A stretch of DNA of 64,000 bases from Zizania palustris (GCA_019279435.1 JAAALK010000193.1:1-64000), one strand, 5' to 3'. Shown: positions 1 through 12,422, numbered from the stretch's first letter. The notes: generated by a model not told the origin, from the letters alone. Translations and numbers: made by a program.

Positions 1-3000
1 TTCAAGAGAGTTTTAAACTCACTGACCGATAAGCCTTGCTTAAGTAACCTCAAAGAGCCAAGATTCACCTCTACGATAAAAACTTCTTGTCCATACACCT
101 ACTCATATGGACTTACCTTGGTGGTGCCATGCTTTGAAACTCTACATGCCCATAACGCCTCAGAAAGCACTTCATGCCACCTTATAGGAAACTCTTTAAT
201 CTTTTTCTTATAAGCTTAATCATAGTTTTATTACTAGAATCGGCCTAACCATTGGCCTGAGCATAGTATGGTGAAGAGTGTATCAAATTTATACCATATG
301 ATTCGGCAAAATCACACACCTTTAAAACAAACGAAGCACCCTGATTTGTAGTAAGAGTTTGAGGAATAAAATCTATGTATAATGTGCTTCAAGATAAAAT
401 TGATTACCATTTTCATCATGTTCTTGAGAGGCACGACCTTGGTCCACTTGGTGAAGTAATCTGTAGCCATCAACACAAACCGATGTCCTTTTGAAGAAGA
501 AGGAAAAATTGGTCGATGAACTCCAAGGCCCAACCTCAGACGAACATGGTTTGATAATAGGATTAGGCAAAGATGCAAGAGCAAGCTGATATTACCAAAC
601 CTTTGACAAGCTTCACATCCTCTATAGTATTTAAAATAATACTCAGTCATAGTCGGCCAATAAAACCCACTCTTTTCAGCATCCAATTTTCTGGGGCTCT
701 TCTCGACGATGATGAGTACCACAAATACCTTCATGTACTTCACCCACAACAAGTTAGACTGATCAACATTCAAACATTTCTAAAGTACTCATCAATCGTT
801 CAGCGATACAACTCATCATCAAGCAATAGAAATTTAAACGATTGCCACCGAACTTTCCGATCAACCAGCTTACTAGGATCTCTCAAATATTGAATAATTG
901 GATTACTCCAATCATCCTCGTGATTTCCTGAAGTACTCACCAAATTCTCACTTAAATTGGCATTCAAAGCACTAACCTCAGCTTGCCCCCATGCCCCAAA
1001 CTATCCTGACACAGGGTAGTTAGACCAGCCATGGGGGGCGGTCAGACCGGCCGTTGTCGGATGACTGGCACAGGGCGGTCAGATTGGCCTAGCATGGCCG
1101 GTCATACCGACTAGACACCTGTGGTTCAGACCAGCATGTCAAGCCGGTCAGAGCGATGTGTTTCTAACTCGTGTGGTAAAGATAAGTCAAGCATCCATTT
1201 TCTTGTGTGAAAAATTTACCCTTTTTAATTTGGTAACCATATGTTTGCTGAGCCAAATCATTTGCTACTAAGTTGGCTTCTCTAGATACATGTGAAATTT
1301 CAAAATCATCGAAACTAGCAATTTGTCTAAACATTTATCCAAGTAGCTATCAATTAACCATTAAAGCATTGGGCATCCTTAGCTACTTGTTGGACTACTA
1401 ATAGTGAATCACCATATGCATGGACATATTTAACACCTATGGAGCTTAAACAATTCAAGTCCTAGCAATAGAGCTTCATATTCAGCTTGATTATTAGTAC
1501 AAGGAAAATCTAACTAGCCGAGGTCTCGAAACTCATACCACTAGGTGATATGAGCAAAACTCCAACACCCTGGCCATTCTTGCAAGCCGAACCATCAAAG
1601 AAAGTTTCCATTGGTACTACTTCAATCAAATCAGTATCACTACTCCAATTGACATCTACATGGTGATCAACTATAAAGTTTGCGATGACTGGTAACTTTC
1701 ATAGCTTTCAAAGGTTCATAAGACAAATCATACTCATTAAGTGTAATCCCACTTTCTGATTCTCCCCCTTAGAATCGTCTTTTTATAAAATGTATTTTAT
1801 AAACATCGGTTTTGACAAGTAAACAATGCATGTGCTAGATAGAAGATTAGTGGCGAAGTTTGGTACCATGCATAATATAGTGATAAACATAAACGCTCTA
1901 CGAACACATACCTTGTCTCGACCATTCTAACAAGCGGTGACTCAAGAACATGTGATGTACTCCTTTCCCTCCACCTCCTGAGTTAGGATAAATCCTATCA
2001 CACTATCTTCTATAGCAACGTATAGTCAAAACAGAATCCTGACTTTCGGTGCTCTTACCACAGGGAGTGATGATAAGTAGTCCTTGATTCGCTCAAAAGC
2101 ATGTTGCTGACTTGCCCCCCAAGTGAATTCGGCTTTGTTCTTTAGCCGAAGTATGGGGACAAAAGCATCAATCTTGCCAGATAGATTAGATATAAAGCGA
2201 CGCAATCGTTTACCTTGCCTAACAATTTTGCACATCTCTCTTGCATGTCAACGCTTCAAAGTTCCTAATCTTCTCAAGTCTCTTAGGATCAATCTCATAC
2301 CTCCTTTCATGAATCATGAATCCTAAGAACTTGCCCACCGACACATCAAAAGCACACTTAAGCGGGTACATTTTTAAGTCATACTGACGTATCTCTCGGA
2401 AGCAATTTCAAATTGGCTAAATGGTTTCCCATAGCATCCGATTTTACTACAACTCATCTATATAGATCTTTAGCATAACTCCTAGCAAGTCATGAAAGAT
2501 CAAGTTCATAGCAAATTGATATGTAGCGCCAGCATTCTTTAAGCCAAAAGTCATAACTCCCCACTCAACCCAGGTCATCGAAAGACTGTTTTGTAAACAT
2601 CCTCTTCGGCCATAAAAATCTGATTATAACTAGCGTTGCCATCAAGAAAACTTAGTCCTTGTGTCCTAAAACATCGTTGATCAACATGTTAGCTATCGGC
2701 ATGGGATACTCGTCCTTCGTAGTGGCCTTGTTCAATCCCTGAAATCAATGCATACAAGAATCTTGCCACTCCCTTTCTTCTCGATAGGGATAGTGTTAGC
2801 AACCCATTTAGCATACCTGCATGGCTTGATAAACTCAACCTTAAGTAATCGTTCTATCTCCTCCTTTAACTCGGTCATACATGACCGAATTAAAGCAATG
2901 AGGGGACTGTTTATAAGGCATAAACCCGAGGTTGATAGGCAGCCGATGCTCTATGCGCTCGCGGCTAAGTCCAGATATCTCGCTATATTCCCATGCAAAA

Positions 3001-3054
3001 TAATCAACATACGACCGAAGTAACTTTATTACCTCGACCTTTTCACAAGCCTGT
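1..3054 (-). pseudogene. Element D pol remnant: start of pol, RT, RNase H, integrase
   Basis: The minus strand encodes a degraded Tat-type pol, read from right to left. At 2841-3054 is the pol N-terminus, with the AWEYSE, EHRLPI and YDRV blocks that precede RT. RT follows at about 2850-2000, including RRFISNLSGKIDAF at 2026-2235. RNase H remnants lie at about 1800-1200. The integrase zinc finger and core start lie at about 770-310, with FYWPTM, CEACQRFG and FTKWTK. Frameshifts and stops interrupt every domain. At about 1000-1170 the spacer between RNase H and integrase holds repeated GGTCAGACCGG-type units. The right end is cut by element B. Homology to element A is clear and nothing here can encode a working protein. 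Confidence 0.85.
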
Positions 3055-3516
3055 TGTTGGGGAAAATACTCATCCTCATGATTCTCAAGATTCCAAGATA
3101 AAGACAAATCATAATCTTGGAGCCCAAGACTTATCTCCGGATTAAAGGACTTGAAGTCGAAGAGTCCATCTAGGCTCCGGTCTGAAGAGACCCTCTGAAA
3201 GGCTTCCCCTCTGGAGTGGAAAACAACCAGAATGGTGGGACGTATACTTTGTCGACATCCTTTGAATATATTTTACCATATTAACCCTATATGGGATACC
3301 AAAATAGTTTCCAGTATGTCGGTTGTAATTGAGGGGTAAAAAGGTCCTTTCCCCAGAGGTTTTACCTATAAATACCCCCTTCTCACCCTGTAATAGCATT
3401 GAATATTCAGATATTCAATACACACTTCGAACTATTTCGAGCTATTATTCAATACACACTTCGTTTGACAGTTCTTGATCTTATATAACCTGTTAGCATA
3501 ATCTGTTGCGCCAACA
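3055..3516 (+). repeat. Element B 5' LTR
   Basis: Starts TGTTGG and ends CCAACA. It matches 31763-32256 over its length. A TATA box (CCTATAAATAC) lies at about 3365-3374. The 3' LTR has about 32 bp extra near its end (around 32160-32195) and scattered substitutions, so the two copies have diverged noticeably. Confidence 0.9.
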
Positions 3517-3518
3517 GT

Positions 3519-3538
3519 TGGCGCTGTCCATGGGGAAC
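3519..3538 (+). other. Element B primer binding site
   Basis: TGGCGCTGTCCATGGGG begins two bases after the 5' LTR, where a tRNA primer site is expected, and it begins with TGG as a tRNA CCA end requires. Element C has nearly the same sequence in the same place (TGGCGCCGTCCGTGGGG at 23491). I do not assign the tRNA. Confidence 0.75.
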
Positions 3539-3725
3539 CTAGTTCTAAAAGCTAGTTCTATGCCACTGCCTATATTTTTAGGAGCGTTTGTGGAGGGAGT
3601 TTCGGAGTCTCAAGATTCCGTGCACCCTTCGGCAATGGGCTTCAAAATACAGTTCGAAGGCCTTTGTTCACCTTCCTCAATCCTCCGAAGCTTCTAGTCT
3701 TCGGACCTTGCTTAGCTTCGTAGTC

Positions 3726-5120
3726 ATGCCTCCCAAGCGGAGTTTAGCCACCAGTCCCCTCTGAAGGTCCCCTCGGACCTCCGGTGCAGGACCTTCATAC
3801 GTTCCTCAAACTCCTGAAGTAGTCAATAGGCCTCGAGTAGCCAGAGTTCCTCGAGTAGCTCCGTCCGTGCTCCGAACTGATTATGTCAGTTCTCAAGACC
3901 TGGAGGATCCCTCCGGAGGAAGCGAAGACCTTCCTGAAGATGCCGCCGCTGAGGTAGCATGGCTTTAGGCGGAGGTGGAGAGATGGAGGTAGGAGGCTGC
4001 GAACAGGTTTCGCCCTCAAGCCATCCCTCCTGCCTCGGAGGTACATCAAGACGACAACCTCAATAATTATCCCGAAGCCCCTCAAGTCCAAGAAGATGCC
4101 GAAAACGCCTACTTTGACAATGAATCCCTGTTGCATCCAGTCTTGCAGAAGGTGTGCTTCGATCCCAGGTTCCGAGCCTCGAAGCTACACAAGTACTCCA
4201 AAGGGTCTAATCCCGGAGAATTTTCTCACTCTTACACCCTTGCAATAGAAGCAAGCGGAGGGGTCCGAAATACAATGGCAAAGTGTTTTCCCCCCTCACG
4301 TTAGATGGTGTAGCCCTTCGTTGGTTCTGGTCTTTAAAGCCAGGATCAATTAAGTCGTGGGAGCAATTGAAAAGGAAATTCGTGAGCAATTTTCAGGGAA
4401 CTTTTCTAGCCCCAATGTCTACTGGAACCCTTTTTCAGGTGAAGCAGCAGGCGGGAGAAACTCTTCGATAATACTTCATGCGCTTCGCCCACACCACATC
4501 CTAGATAAAAGGACTATCCACATCGTCTATGCTGGATGCGGTGCGTGAAAGTGTTTTGAATCCCAACGTCCTCAGCAAACTTCACCAAAAGCCGGTGTCT
4601 TTAGTAGCGCAATTGATGGCATACTTCGAGCAGTATGCCAAGGCAGAAGAAGGATGCCTCCGGAGAACTGTGGTACCCACACCAACCCTCCCCAAGAAGT
4701 CAAGCTGGAGCTAGGGGCTCCGAATCCTCCACAAGTCCCCTTCGATAATCGCCCTAATGATCAGAGAAGGGGAAAGAGACACTTTCACTCCAAAGTGATA
4801 AATATTGCCCCTCCACTCCGAAGATGCCTTCCAACTATCAACAGGCTCAAGGAAATAAAGCTAGTGCCTCAAAGCCACTAGAAAAACTAGCCGGCTGGGG
4901 CCAGGCTCTTTTTTGTTGTGTGCATGGTGAAAACAGAAGCCATGCCCCAAATGATTGTAAGTCTATATTGGCTCTCCGGGGAGAGTATCTGGGGAGAAGT
5001 TCAGGGTGAGGCACTATAGATCGAGCTCCTCCAGCAACACGATCGGAGCCCGTACAAGTCGTCGGGCATGCAGGCAATCCTGAAGCTCCAATGCAACTTC
5101 CGGTGGCCAACATTATGCCA
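3726..5120 (+). pseudogene. Element B gag remnant
   Basis: An ATG at 3726 opens a frame that, with three in-frame stops, runs to about 4280. It then shifts into the frame at 4283-4714, which has the Retrotrans_gag-type core (LDGVALRWF and SWEQLKRKFVSNF). A further shift leads to 4824-5009, with a CCVHG...SHAPNDCK knuckle-like motif. Gag is the structural protein that packages the RNA. Here it is broken by at least two frameshifts and several stops. Protease follows directly. The fragment sizes and order fit Tat gag, and I see no alternative identity. Confidence 0.8.
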
Positions 5121-5129
5121 CCACTGAAG

Positions 5130-5720
5130 CAAGAAGACCCTCAAGATCATGGAAAATGAGTGGTCTTACCCATCTCTGGAGGACGGACCCTCAGTAATAT
5201 GTCAAAGCGTTAGCGAAGCGAATATGTTCGAGAAGTAGGACATATAGGGACTTCAAACTCAGCTGCAGAAATGCCTGAGTGGTCCTATGTGCCCATTACA
5301 TTCTCTGCCCATGATGCTGTAGGGGTGAAATTCCCCCATGATAACCCTCTTGTCATTTTATCTGATATCACAGGAGTAGAAGTTTGAAGGATATTAGTGG
5401 ACGGTGGAAGCTCCGCTGATATACTCTTCGTCCAAGCCTTCGTTTAAATGTGTATTCCCCGAAGGCATTTGCTTCCAGCAGCCTGTCCACTCCAAGGCTT
5501 CGCAAGCCCTCCTCTCGATGCCCTCGGCCAAATAGGCCTTGAGGTTGCTTTCGGCGAGGGGCCCCTGGCCAGAGTTAAGGAAGTCTTTGATGTTGTTGAC
5601 GCCCTGTATGCCTACAACGCAATCTTCGGGCGAGGGATGCTGAACCAATTTGGAGCTGTAGCACACCATATTATTTGTGTCTCAAAATGCCCACGTAAGG
5701 TGGATTTCTTACAATTTTAG
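5130..5720 (+). pseudogene. Element B aspartic protease remnant
   Basis: Retroviral-type aspartic protease, which would cleave the polyprotein. The active-site region reads ILVDGGSSADILF at about 5392-5430, with DGG in place of the usual DTG/DSG. The same DGG variant occurs in A and D, so it looks like a family feature and not damage. The second half lies at 5448-5720 (YNAIFGRGMLNQF). Stop codons interrupt the frame before and after the active site, so no complete product is possible. Confidence 0.75.
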
Positions 5721-5899
5721 GAGACCAGGCCATAGTTCGAAGAGCGGAATATGGCCACAACCCACCTCTTGATCCTCGGAAAGTAAACAGTGTGCAAGAA
5801 CACTCGGAGGAAGCTTCGGGGTCCCTGGACCCTCCGAAGAGCCCTTCCCTCAAACCAAGCGCAGAAGGTGATGTAGTCACGAGGATCATTCTCAAAGAA

Positions 5900-6990
5900 G
5901 GCAAAGAATACTTCGTTAGAAGTAGTTCAAGAAAATTTAGATATCTTTGCTTGGTCAGACGAAGATATCCCCGGAGTTGACCGGAGCATTATTGAGCATA
6001 GTTTACTCATTAAACCTAAGGCTCGACCAATTCGCCAGGGGCTCCACAAATTGTCAACTGAGAGAGCAGACCTCGCTAAGGCGGGAGTAGAGAAGTTTCT
6101 AAGAGCTGGAATCATCAGGGAGGTAGCCCACACAGAGTGGTTGGCTAACCCGGTCTTCGTCAAGAAAAAAGGCTCCGACAAATGACGCATGTGCATTGAC
6201 TTCACCTCTCTAAATAAAGCATGCCCCCGAGGCCCCTACCCCATGCCCCACATCGAACAACTTGTCGACTCTACGGCTGGTTCTGAGCTCTTAAGTTTCC
6301 TTGATGCGTACTCTGGCTATCATCAAATCTGGCTGAAACGTGAAGACAAAGTAAAGACGAGCCTTATAACTCCTTCCGGAGTATTCTATTATGTCTAAAT
6401 GCCCTTCAGCTTGAGAAATGCCGGGGCAACTTTTTCGCGTCTTATTGCTAAGGCTCTAGGTCACCAAATAGGCCGAAATGTCGAAGCCTATATGGATGAC
6501 ATTGTCATAAAAAGTGCTTTAAAGCACCAGCATAGTCTAGACCTAGCAGAATCTTTTGAGAGCCTCCGAGCATGTGGAGTTTGCCTCAATCCTGAAAAAT
6601 GTATATTCGGAGCTAAAGCAGGAAAATAGCTAGGGTACTTAGTTTCGAGCAGAGGAATAGATATGTGCACTCCAAAGAATGGCTCCACCTAAAATTTGAA
6701 GCAAGTCCAGAAGTTGACAAGACACCTCGTGGCCCTCAGCAGATTCCTAGCCAGATCAGCAGAGCGAAGCCTCCCAATTTTCAAAGCCTTAAAAGGGTCC
6801 GAAAGTTTCAAGTGGACGCCGAAGTGTCAGAAAAGCTTTGATGATATTAAGGACTATCTTGGAAATTTGTCAACACTTACTGTGCCCCTCCCAGAAGAAA
6901 CTCTCCTCCTTTATCTTGCATCAACGGGCTCCGCAGTAAGTGCAATGCTTGTTAGAGAAATAGAGCTCAATGGAAAACTGGTGTAGAACC
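5900..6990 (+). pseudogene. Element B reverse transcriptase remnant
   Basis: One reading frame holds most of RT. The finger region (about 6020-6180) ends at a TGA at 6182-6184. MCIDFTSLNKACP lies at 6189-6235. FLDAYSGYHQI is followed by a stop at 6396-6398. The catalytic YMDD (AYMDDIVIKS) lies at about 6488-6517, followed by a stop at 6627-6629. After that the thumb and connection continue at 6696-6986. The catalytic motifs are intact but at least four in-frame stops break the frame. Loss is mostly by point mutation rather than deletion. Confidence 0.9.
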
Positions 6991-6999
6991 TAGTATACT

Positions 7000-7798
7000 T
7001 TGTTTCAGAGGCATTGTCTGGAGCAAAACATGGTACTCCGAGCTTGAGAAATTTGCATATGCTTTGGTAATGGCCTTGTGGAAGCTAAGGCATTACTTTT
7101 TCGCACACATTTTAATTGTCCCTACTTTGTATCCCCTTGGTGATATGCTTTGGAGAAAAGACTCCACAGGGAGAATTGGAAAATGGGCTGTCGAGCTAGC
7201 CCCCTTTGGCATTTCCTTCACCGCAAGAACAGCTATTAAATCTCAAGTTATAGCTAACTTTGTGGCCGAGTGGACTCCATCTGCAGTTTGGGCTCCGAAA
7301 GAACCCTGCGAAGGGTTATGGACAATATTCTCTGACGGAGCCTACTAGGCATCTGGGGCTAGTGCCGGAGCCGTAATAATATCACCTTCAGGACAAAAAG
7401 CAATGTATTCTATAAGGCTCAACTTTAAGTCCACTAACAATATTGTAGAGTACGACGGAATCCTGCTTGGTCTCCGAAAAGCAAGAGCACTTGGAACAAC
7501 TAGAATTGTAATAAAAACATATTCCCAAATTATTGCAAGGCATGTTGACAAAAGCTTCCAAGATAGGAATCCACATCTTGCAAAATACTTGGAAGAAATA
7601 CACAAGGCGGAGGTATTATTCAAAGGAATCTCCATCCGAAGCATTCCTCGAGTAGATATTCAACTTGCAGATGTCTTAGCAAAGGCTGCAGCCGGAGCAG
7701 TGGACGTCCTGGAAGGGGCTTTTTATGAGGAACTTATTAAACCTTCGGTGCATCAACCACCCTCCGCAGAAGTCCTTTGCATTCTAGTCACTGATTGA
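7000..7798 (+). pseudogene. Element B RNase H plus second, archaeal-type RNase H
   Basis: The end of the RT-linked RNase H (ALWKLRHYFFAH, SQVIANFVAEW) lies at 7064-7290. It is followed by a second RNase H domain, WTIFSDGAY then NIVEYDGILLGL, at 7310-7798. A second, archaeal-type RNase H between RNase H and integrase is a known mark of plant Tat elements. A frameshift lies near 7000-7060 and a TAG at 7346-7348. The frame then runs open for 131 residues to 7798. Confidence 0.8.
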
Positions 7799-7799
7799 C

Positions 7800-7992
7800 G
7801 GAGTCCAATTTTGGATTTCTTGCAAAGCAATACAACCTCACTAGAAGGCCCAGATTTGCAAAGGCTCCATTTGAGGATCCGAAATTATAAGCTTGTCAAC
7901 GGAGTATTTTATAAAGCCAAAGTCTGTTCTCCTCTACTTAGATGAATCCCACAACCTGAAGGCCATGATATACTTCGGGAAATTCATGAAGG
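7800..7992 (+). pseudogene. Element B integrase, N-terminal piece, cut by element A
   Basis: Encodes the spacer and the start of the integrase zinc finger, ending LREIHEG, where H is the first ligand of the HHCC finger. The sequence stops at 7992, where the A LTR begins, and resumes at 18313 with LCGSHLAPR, supplying the second histidine. GAAGG occurs at 7988-7992 and again at 18308-18312. One in-frame stop (TGA at 7942-7944) precedes the break. Confidence 0.85.
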
Positions 7993-9337
7993 TGTTGACA
8001 CGAAAACGTGCCCCCGCACTTGGGTCAGTCCGATGATTCAAAAGTGCACGGATACTTAGGGACGGGCCTAAGCATGACGTGGCTCCGACGTCGCGTTCCG
8101 ACTACCCTTAATAGTGATAAGGGGGGTGGAGTCGCCAGGAAACCAGATTACACAAAATAATCCAATTAGCCAAAAGAAATAGATTAAACAGAATAAAATC
8201 AGCAAACCAGTCGGAGCCCGTCTGGTTCGAAGTCTGGTGCGAAGGGTGCGCCGAAGGGTACCTTCGGTGTCTGGTGCGAAGTGCTCCGCCGAAGGGTGCT
8301 TCAGCGTTCGGACTGATCTGGCCGAAGGTGGATTCCGAATGGATCTGGACGCGATGAGATCCTCCGAACAGCGGGGTTCGGCGTGATGTCTCCGATACAG
8401 CAAACTATGAAATAGTGAAGCGAGGGCCACGCGCGAGTGCAACTTTGTCCAGTGCGGAGTATGGTCGTGGCGAAGCCTGTTGCGACAAAGTGTGCTTGGC
8501 AAAGCCTGTTGCCAAAGCCTGCGGTCTTGTCGAAGGGTGTCCCGGGACCTCCGGAACCGATCTGTCAGCTCCGGACACCTCCGGCGAAGGGGCTCTGAAC
8601 GTGCAAACCTGCAACAGAGACGATGCGAAATACCAATTCGGCCCGAGGACCGAATTTTGCTAAGTGTTGCACTAGTAGCGAAGGTAGCAATCTGTTACGC
8701 AGATTATCGGATACTTCACAGGCGAAGTAACAAGGCTATAGCAATCTATTACGTAGATTAACGGATACTTCTCAGGCGAAGTAACAAGGATTACCATTGT
8801 TCCGTAGTGGCCGGCGGAGGACGTCTAGGCAAACCCACGAAGAGGTACAGGAAAGTAAAGGTAAAAGTAATGGTACGATCAAAGCATGGCTTTGGTTTGG
8901 TTTGAGTTGGGGGGGGGGGGTTTCCACGCCGGCCATGCGTCTCTATTTATAGGGGTTAACTCCTAATCTAATCTGCTATTAATCCGGCCAGATAGAGATA
9001 GAGATTGAGCTGGAAATGCCTCCAACTCTATCTCTGCCGAGGTGGGCTTCGGCCAGGCCCATCGAGGCCTGCTCCTCGGGCCGAAGCTTCGGTAGCGTGG
9101 GCTTCGGCCAGGCCCGTCGAGGCTTGCTCCTCGGGCCGAAGCTTCGGCAGCGTGGGCCTCTGAAGGCTTCCTGTCCGAAGCCCATGGGCTAGCTAGAGGC
9201 TTTCGGAGCCCATAGCTCAATGGACTTCGGCCCTGTAGGGCTTCGGACAGACCCTGGACATGTGTACCTTCGGCCCAAATCACCAAAAATTGATATTTTG
9301 ATAATCTAGCCATTAATACCATTTTTTGCCATCAACA
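7993..9337 (-). repeat. Element A 3' LTR (left copy)
   Basis: 1345 bp, starting TGTTGACACG and ending TTGCCATCAACA on the plus strand. The minus-strand TATA box (CCTATAAATAG) lies at about 8942-8952. The body is rich in CTTCGG/CCGAAG units (8210-8600, 9030-9250) and carries a G-run near 8911-8922. Two close copies of a ~57-bp unit (TAGCAATCTGTTACGCAGATTA type) lie at about 8685-8790. Confidence 0.93.
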
Positions 9338-9354
9338 CATGCCCCCTGCCTTTT
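9338..9354 (-). other. Element A polypurine tract
   Basis: On the minus strand AAAAGGCAGGGGGCATG lies directly against the 3' LTR, the position of the plus-strand primer for reverse transcription. Confidence 0.7.
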
Positions 9355-9422
9355 AGTGAACTAGTGAACTAAAAGCACAATGAGCTGAAGACGATATTAT
9401 CCATATCGGCTTTCCGACACTT

Positions 9423-12404
9423 TTATGATGTTTGCCACACACTTGGGAAATACATTTTCAAGTATCTACCATTCAAAGCTCTCCGAAACTGCTCTCCCTG
9501 CAGGGATTCCAACACGTATGCGTTGCTGGGAGCGATTTCGGTTATCTTAAAAGGACCTTCCCAACTAGGTGACCATTTGCCAAATTTGGGACTCTTTGTG
9601 CCTAAAGGCAAAATCGTTTTCCATACCAAGTCTCCTATTTGAAATGATTTTGGTTTAACCTTCTTATTGTAGGCTTTAGCTACTCTCTTCTTGTCTACTA
9701 CTATGGCTTCTAAAGCCCTTAGTCTCTTATCGGTCACTTCCTCCAGATTGTCTTTTAGAAGAGCCTCATACTCATTGACCGATAAACCGTCTTGCTTTAA
9801 CACTCTTAAGGAGCCAAGATCTACCTCTACAGGCAGAACGACCTCTTGTCCATATACCAACTCGTATGGACTAACCTTGGTGGCACCGTGCTTTGCAATC
9901 CTACAAGCCCATAACGCCTCGGAAAGCACTTCATGCCACCTTTTAGGAAATTCTTCAATTTTCTTCTTAATATGCTTAATCACGGTTTTATTACTAGACT
10001 CAGCATGACCATTGGCCTGAGCATAGTAAGGTGAAGAGTTTATCAACTTAATGCCATAGTATTCGGCGAAGTCCCTTATTTCCTTAGAGACAAATGAACT
10101 ACCTTGATCCGTAGTAAGAGTTTGAGGGATGCCGAATCTATGTATGATGTGCTTTAAAATAAAATCACCTACCTCATTGTGAGTCATGTTCTTGAGAGGT
10201 ATGGCCTTGGTCCATTTAGTGAAGTAATCCATCGCCATCAACACGAATCGATGCCCTTTTGAGGAAGAAGGGTGAATCTGGCCGATGAAGTCTAAACCCC
10301 AACCTCGAAACGGCCATGGCTTGACAATAGGATTGAGCAATGAGGCAGGAGCTAACTGGATGTTGCCAAACCTCTGACATGCCTCACACCCTCCGTAGTA
10401 CTTGAAACAATCTTCAGTCATAGTCGGCCAATAAAAACCCGCTCTCTTGAGCATCAAACTCATCTTTTGGGCCGACTGATGAGTGCCGCAAAGCCCCTCA
10501 TGGACTTCTCCTGTAGCCACCTGGGACTGCTCATGGTCTAAACACTTCAATAGAACTCCGTCAATGGTTCGGCGGTATAATGTGCCGTCTACCAACACGA
10601 ATTTGAACGCTTGTCGCCGAACCTTCCGATCAACCCTTTGGCTGGGGTCTCTCAAATACTGGACGATTGGGGCTCTCCAATCGCCCTTACAGGCTTTAGA
10701 GGGTTTTGCTGGTCCATTTTCTAAGCAAACCTCTAAACTACTGACTTCGGGGTGCCCCCGGAGCCATTCCAGCTCCTGCCGCAGCCTGGCTGAGGTGGCC
10801 ATTCGGAGTGTGTTGGGCCGAAGCTCTTCGGAGGGTTTGGACTCCGGGGAGCCTTCTCCGTCCAGGAGGCTTCGCACTATGGGCTCCGGCGCGCCGGATC
10901 CTTTGATCAGCAGAGCACTCTGATCCAGGGGCTTTGGCGTGCGGTGGCCTTCGGTGACCCAAGGGGTTCGACTCGAGGCGTACGCCCGCTCACCATCACT
11001 GGCTTCAGCAGTGAGGCCAAACATTGGCTTATCCATTACAGAAAATTTCCCTCTCTTGACTTGGTAGCCAGATGCCTGCTGAGCCAAATCATTGGCGACT
11101 AAATTGGCTTCTCTTGGCACGTGAGATATTTTGAAATCATCAAAAGTAGCAACTATGTCTAGACATTTGTCCAAGTAACTATTCAGCAAGCCATTAAAAC
11201 ATTGAGCATTCTTAGCTACTTGTTGTACTACTAATAATGAATCACCATATGCATGAACATGTTTAGCGCCTACAGACCCTAGTAATTCAAGACCTAGCAA
11301 TAAAGCTTCGTATTCGGCTTGGTTATTAGTGGAAGAAAACTCTAGTCGGGTCGAGGTTTCAAAGCGCATACCATTAGGTGATATGAGAACCACTCCGATA
11401 CCTTGGCCATTCTTGCAAGCCGAACCATCAAAATAGATTTTCCATGGTACTACCTCTAATAGAGCAATAGCATCACTCCAGCTAACATCTATGTGATGAT
11501 CAACTATAAAGTTGGCTACGACTTGGCCTTTCATTGCTCTTAGGGGCTCGTAGGCCAAATCGTATTCAATCAATGCGTAAGCCCATTTTCTGATCCTTCC
11601 ACTTAGAATCGGCTTTTGTAACATGTGTTTTATAACATCGGTTTGGCAAACGACAACACATGTGGTGGGGAGAAGATAATGGCGTAACATGGTGCATGCG
11701 TAATAAAGTGATAAACATAATCGCTCCACAAACGCGTACCTGGTTTCAGCGTCCAGCAGGCGGCGGCTCAAGAATGTTATGATGTACTCCTTCTCCTCCA
11801 CCTCCTGGGTTAGCACGACTCCAATCACGCTATCTTTAGCGGCGATGTATAGCCAAAATGGAATCCCGGCCTTGAGTGCTCTCACCACGGGCGGTGATGA
11901 CAAGCACTCCTTGATTTTCTCAAAAGCACTTTGCTGGCTTGCCCCCCAAGTGAACTCGACTTCATTTTTTAGCCAGAGTATGGGGACAAAGGCATCAATC
12001 TTACCGGACAAGTTGGATATAAAGCGACGCAAATAGTTCAACTTGCCTAGCAACTTTTGCACATCCTTCTTGCATGTCAGCGCTACAACGTTTCTAATCT
12101 TTTCAAGTCTCTTAGGATCAATTTCTATGCCTCTCTCATGAATCATGAAACCTAAGAACTTACCCACCGACACACCAAAAGCACACTTAAGTGAGTTGAT
12201 CTTCAACCCATATTGTCGCATCCTATCGAAAGCAACCTTGAAATCGGCTAAATGGTTTCCCATAGCGTCCGATTTGACCACGACATCATCAATGTAGACT
12301 TCTAACATAACTCCTAACAAGTCATGAAAGATCAAGTTCATAGCGCGCTGATACGTGGCGCCGACATTTTTCAAACCAAAAGTCATGACGACCCACTCGA
12401 ACAA
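9423..12404 (-). CDS. Element A pol: RT C-terminal part, RNase H, archaeal-type RNase H, integrase (993 aa open frame)
   Basis: The open part of the A polyprotein. RT catalytic YIDD is at residues 37-40. The first RNase H is at about 180-302, with D191, E227 and D256, but ANFI where ADFI is usual. The archaeal-type RNase H is at about 322-445, with D326, E364, D388 and D439. The integrase zinc finger is H635, H642, C673, C676. The integrase core is D705, D766, E802, with exactly 35 residues between the last two, and a GPF motif is at 950-952. Residues ~465-570 are a spacer with no recognisable domain, encoded by CTTCGG-type repeats. The first Met is internal: the same frame continues upstream past a TGA at 12423-12425 into the RT fingers. 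The stop is 86 bp from the 3' LTR, so A has no extra 3' gene. Confidence 0.92.
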   Translation of the reverse strand: MFEWVVMTFGLKNVGATYQRAMNLIFHDLLGVMLEVYIDDVVVKSDAMGNHLADFKVAFDRMRQYGLKINSLKCAFGVSVGKFLGFMIHERGIEIDPKRLEKIRNVVALTCKKDVQKLLGKLNYLRRFISNLSGKIDAFVPILWLKNEVEFTWGASQQSAFEKIKECLSSPPVVRALKAGIPFWLYIAAKDSVIGVVLTQEVEEKEYIITFLSRRLLDAETRYAFVERLCLSLYYACTMLRHYLLPTTCVVVCQTDVIKHMLQKPILSGRIRKWAYALIEYDLAYEPLRAMKGQVVANFIVDHHIDVSWSDAIALLEVVPWKIYFDGSACKNGQGIGVVLISPNGMRFETSTRLEFSSTNNQAEYEALLLGLELLGSVGAKHVHAYGDSLLVVQQVAKNAQCFNGLLNSYLDKCLDIVATFDDFKISHVPREANLVANDLAQQASGYQVKRGKFSVMDKPMFGLTAEASDGERAYASSRTPWVTEGHRTPKPLDQSALLIKGSGAPEPIVRSLLDGEGSPESKPSEELRPNTLRMATSARLRQELEWLRGHPEVSSLEVCLENGPAKPSKACKGDWRAPIVQYLRDPSQRVDRKVRRQAFKFVLVDGTLYRRTIDGVLLKCLDHEQSQVATGEVHEGLCGTHQSAQKMSLMLKRAGFYWPTMTEDCFKYYGGCEACQRFGNIQLAPASLLNPIVKPWPFRGWGLDFIGQIHPSSSKGHRFVLMAMDYFTKWTKAIPLKNMTHNEVGDFILKHIIHRFGIPQTLTTDQGSSFVSKEIRDFAEYYGIKLINSSPYYAQANGHAESSNKTVIKHIKKKIEEFPKRWHEVLSEALWACRIAKHGATKVSPYELVYGQEVVLPVEVDLGSLRVLKQDGLSVNEYEALLKDNLEEVTDKRLRALEAIVVDKKRVAKAYNKKVKPKSFQIGDLVWKTILPLGTKSPKFGKWSPSWEGPFKITEIAPSNAYVLESLQGEQFRRALNGRYLKMYFPSVWQTS

Positions 12405-12422
12405 ACCGACAAAACCAGGGCA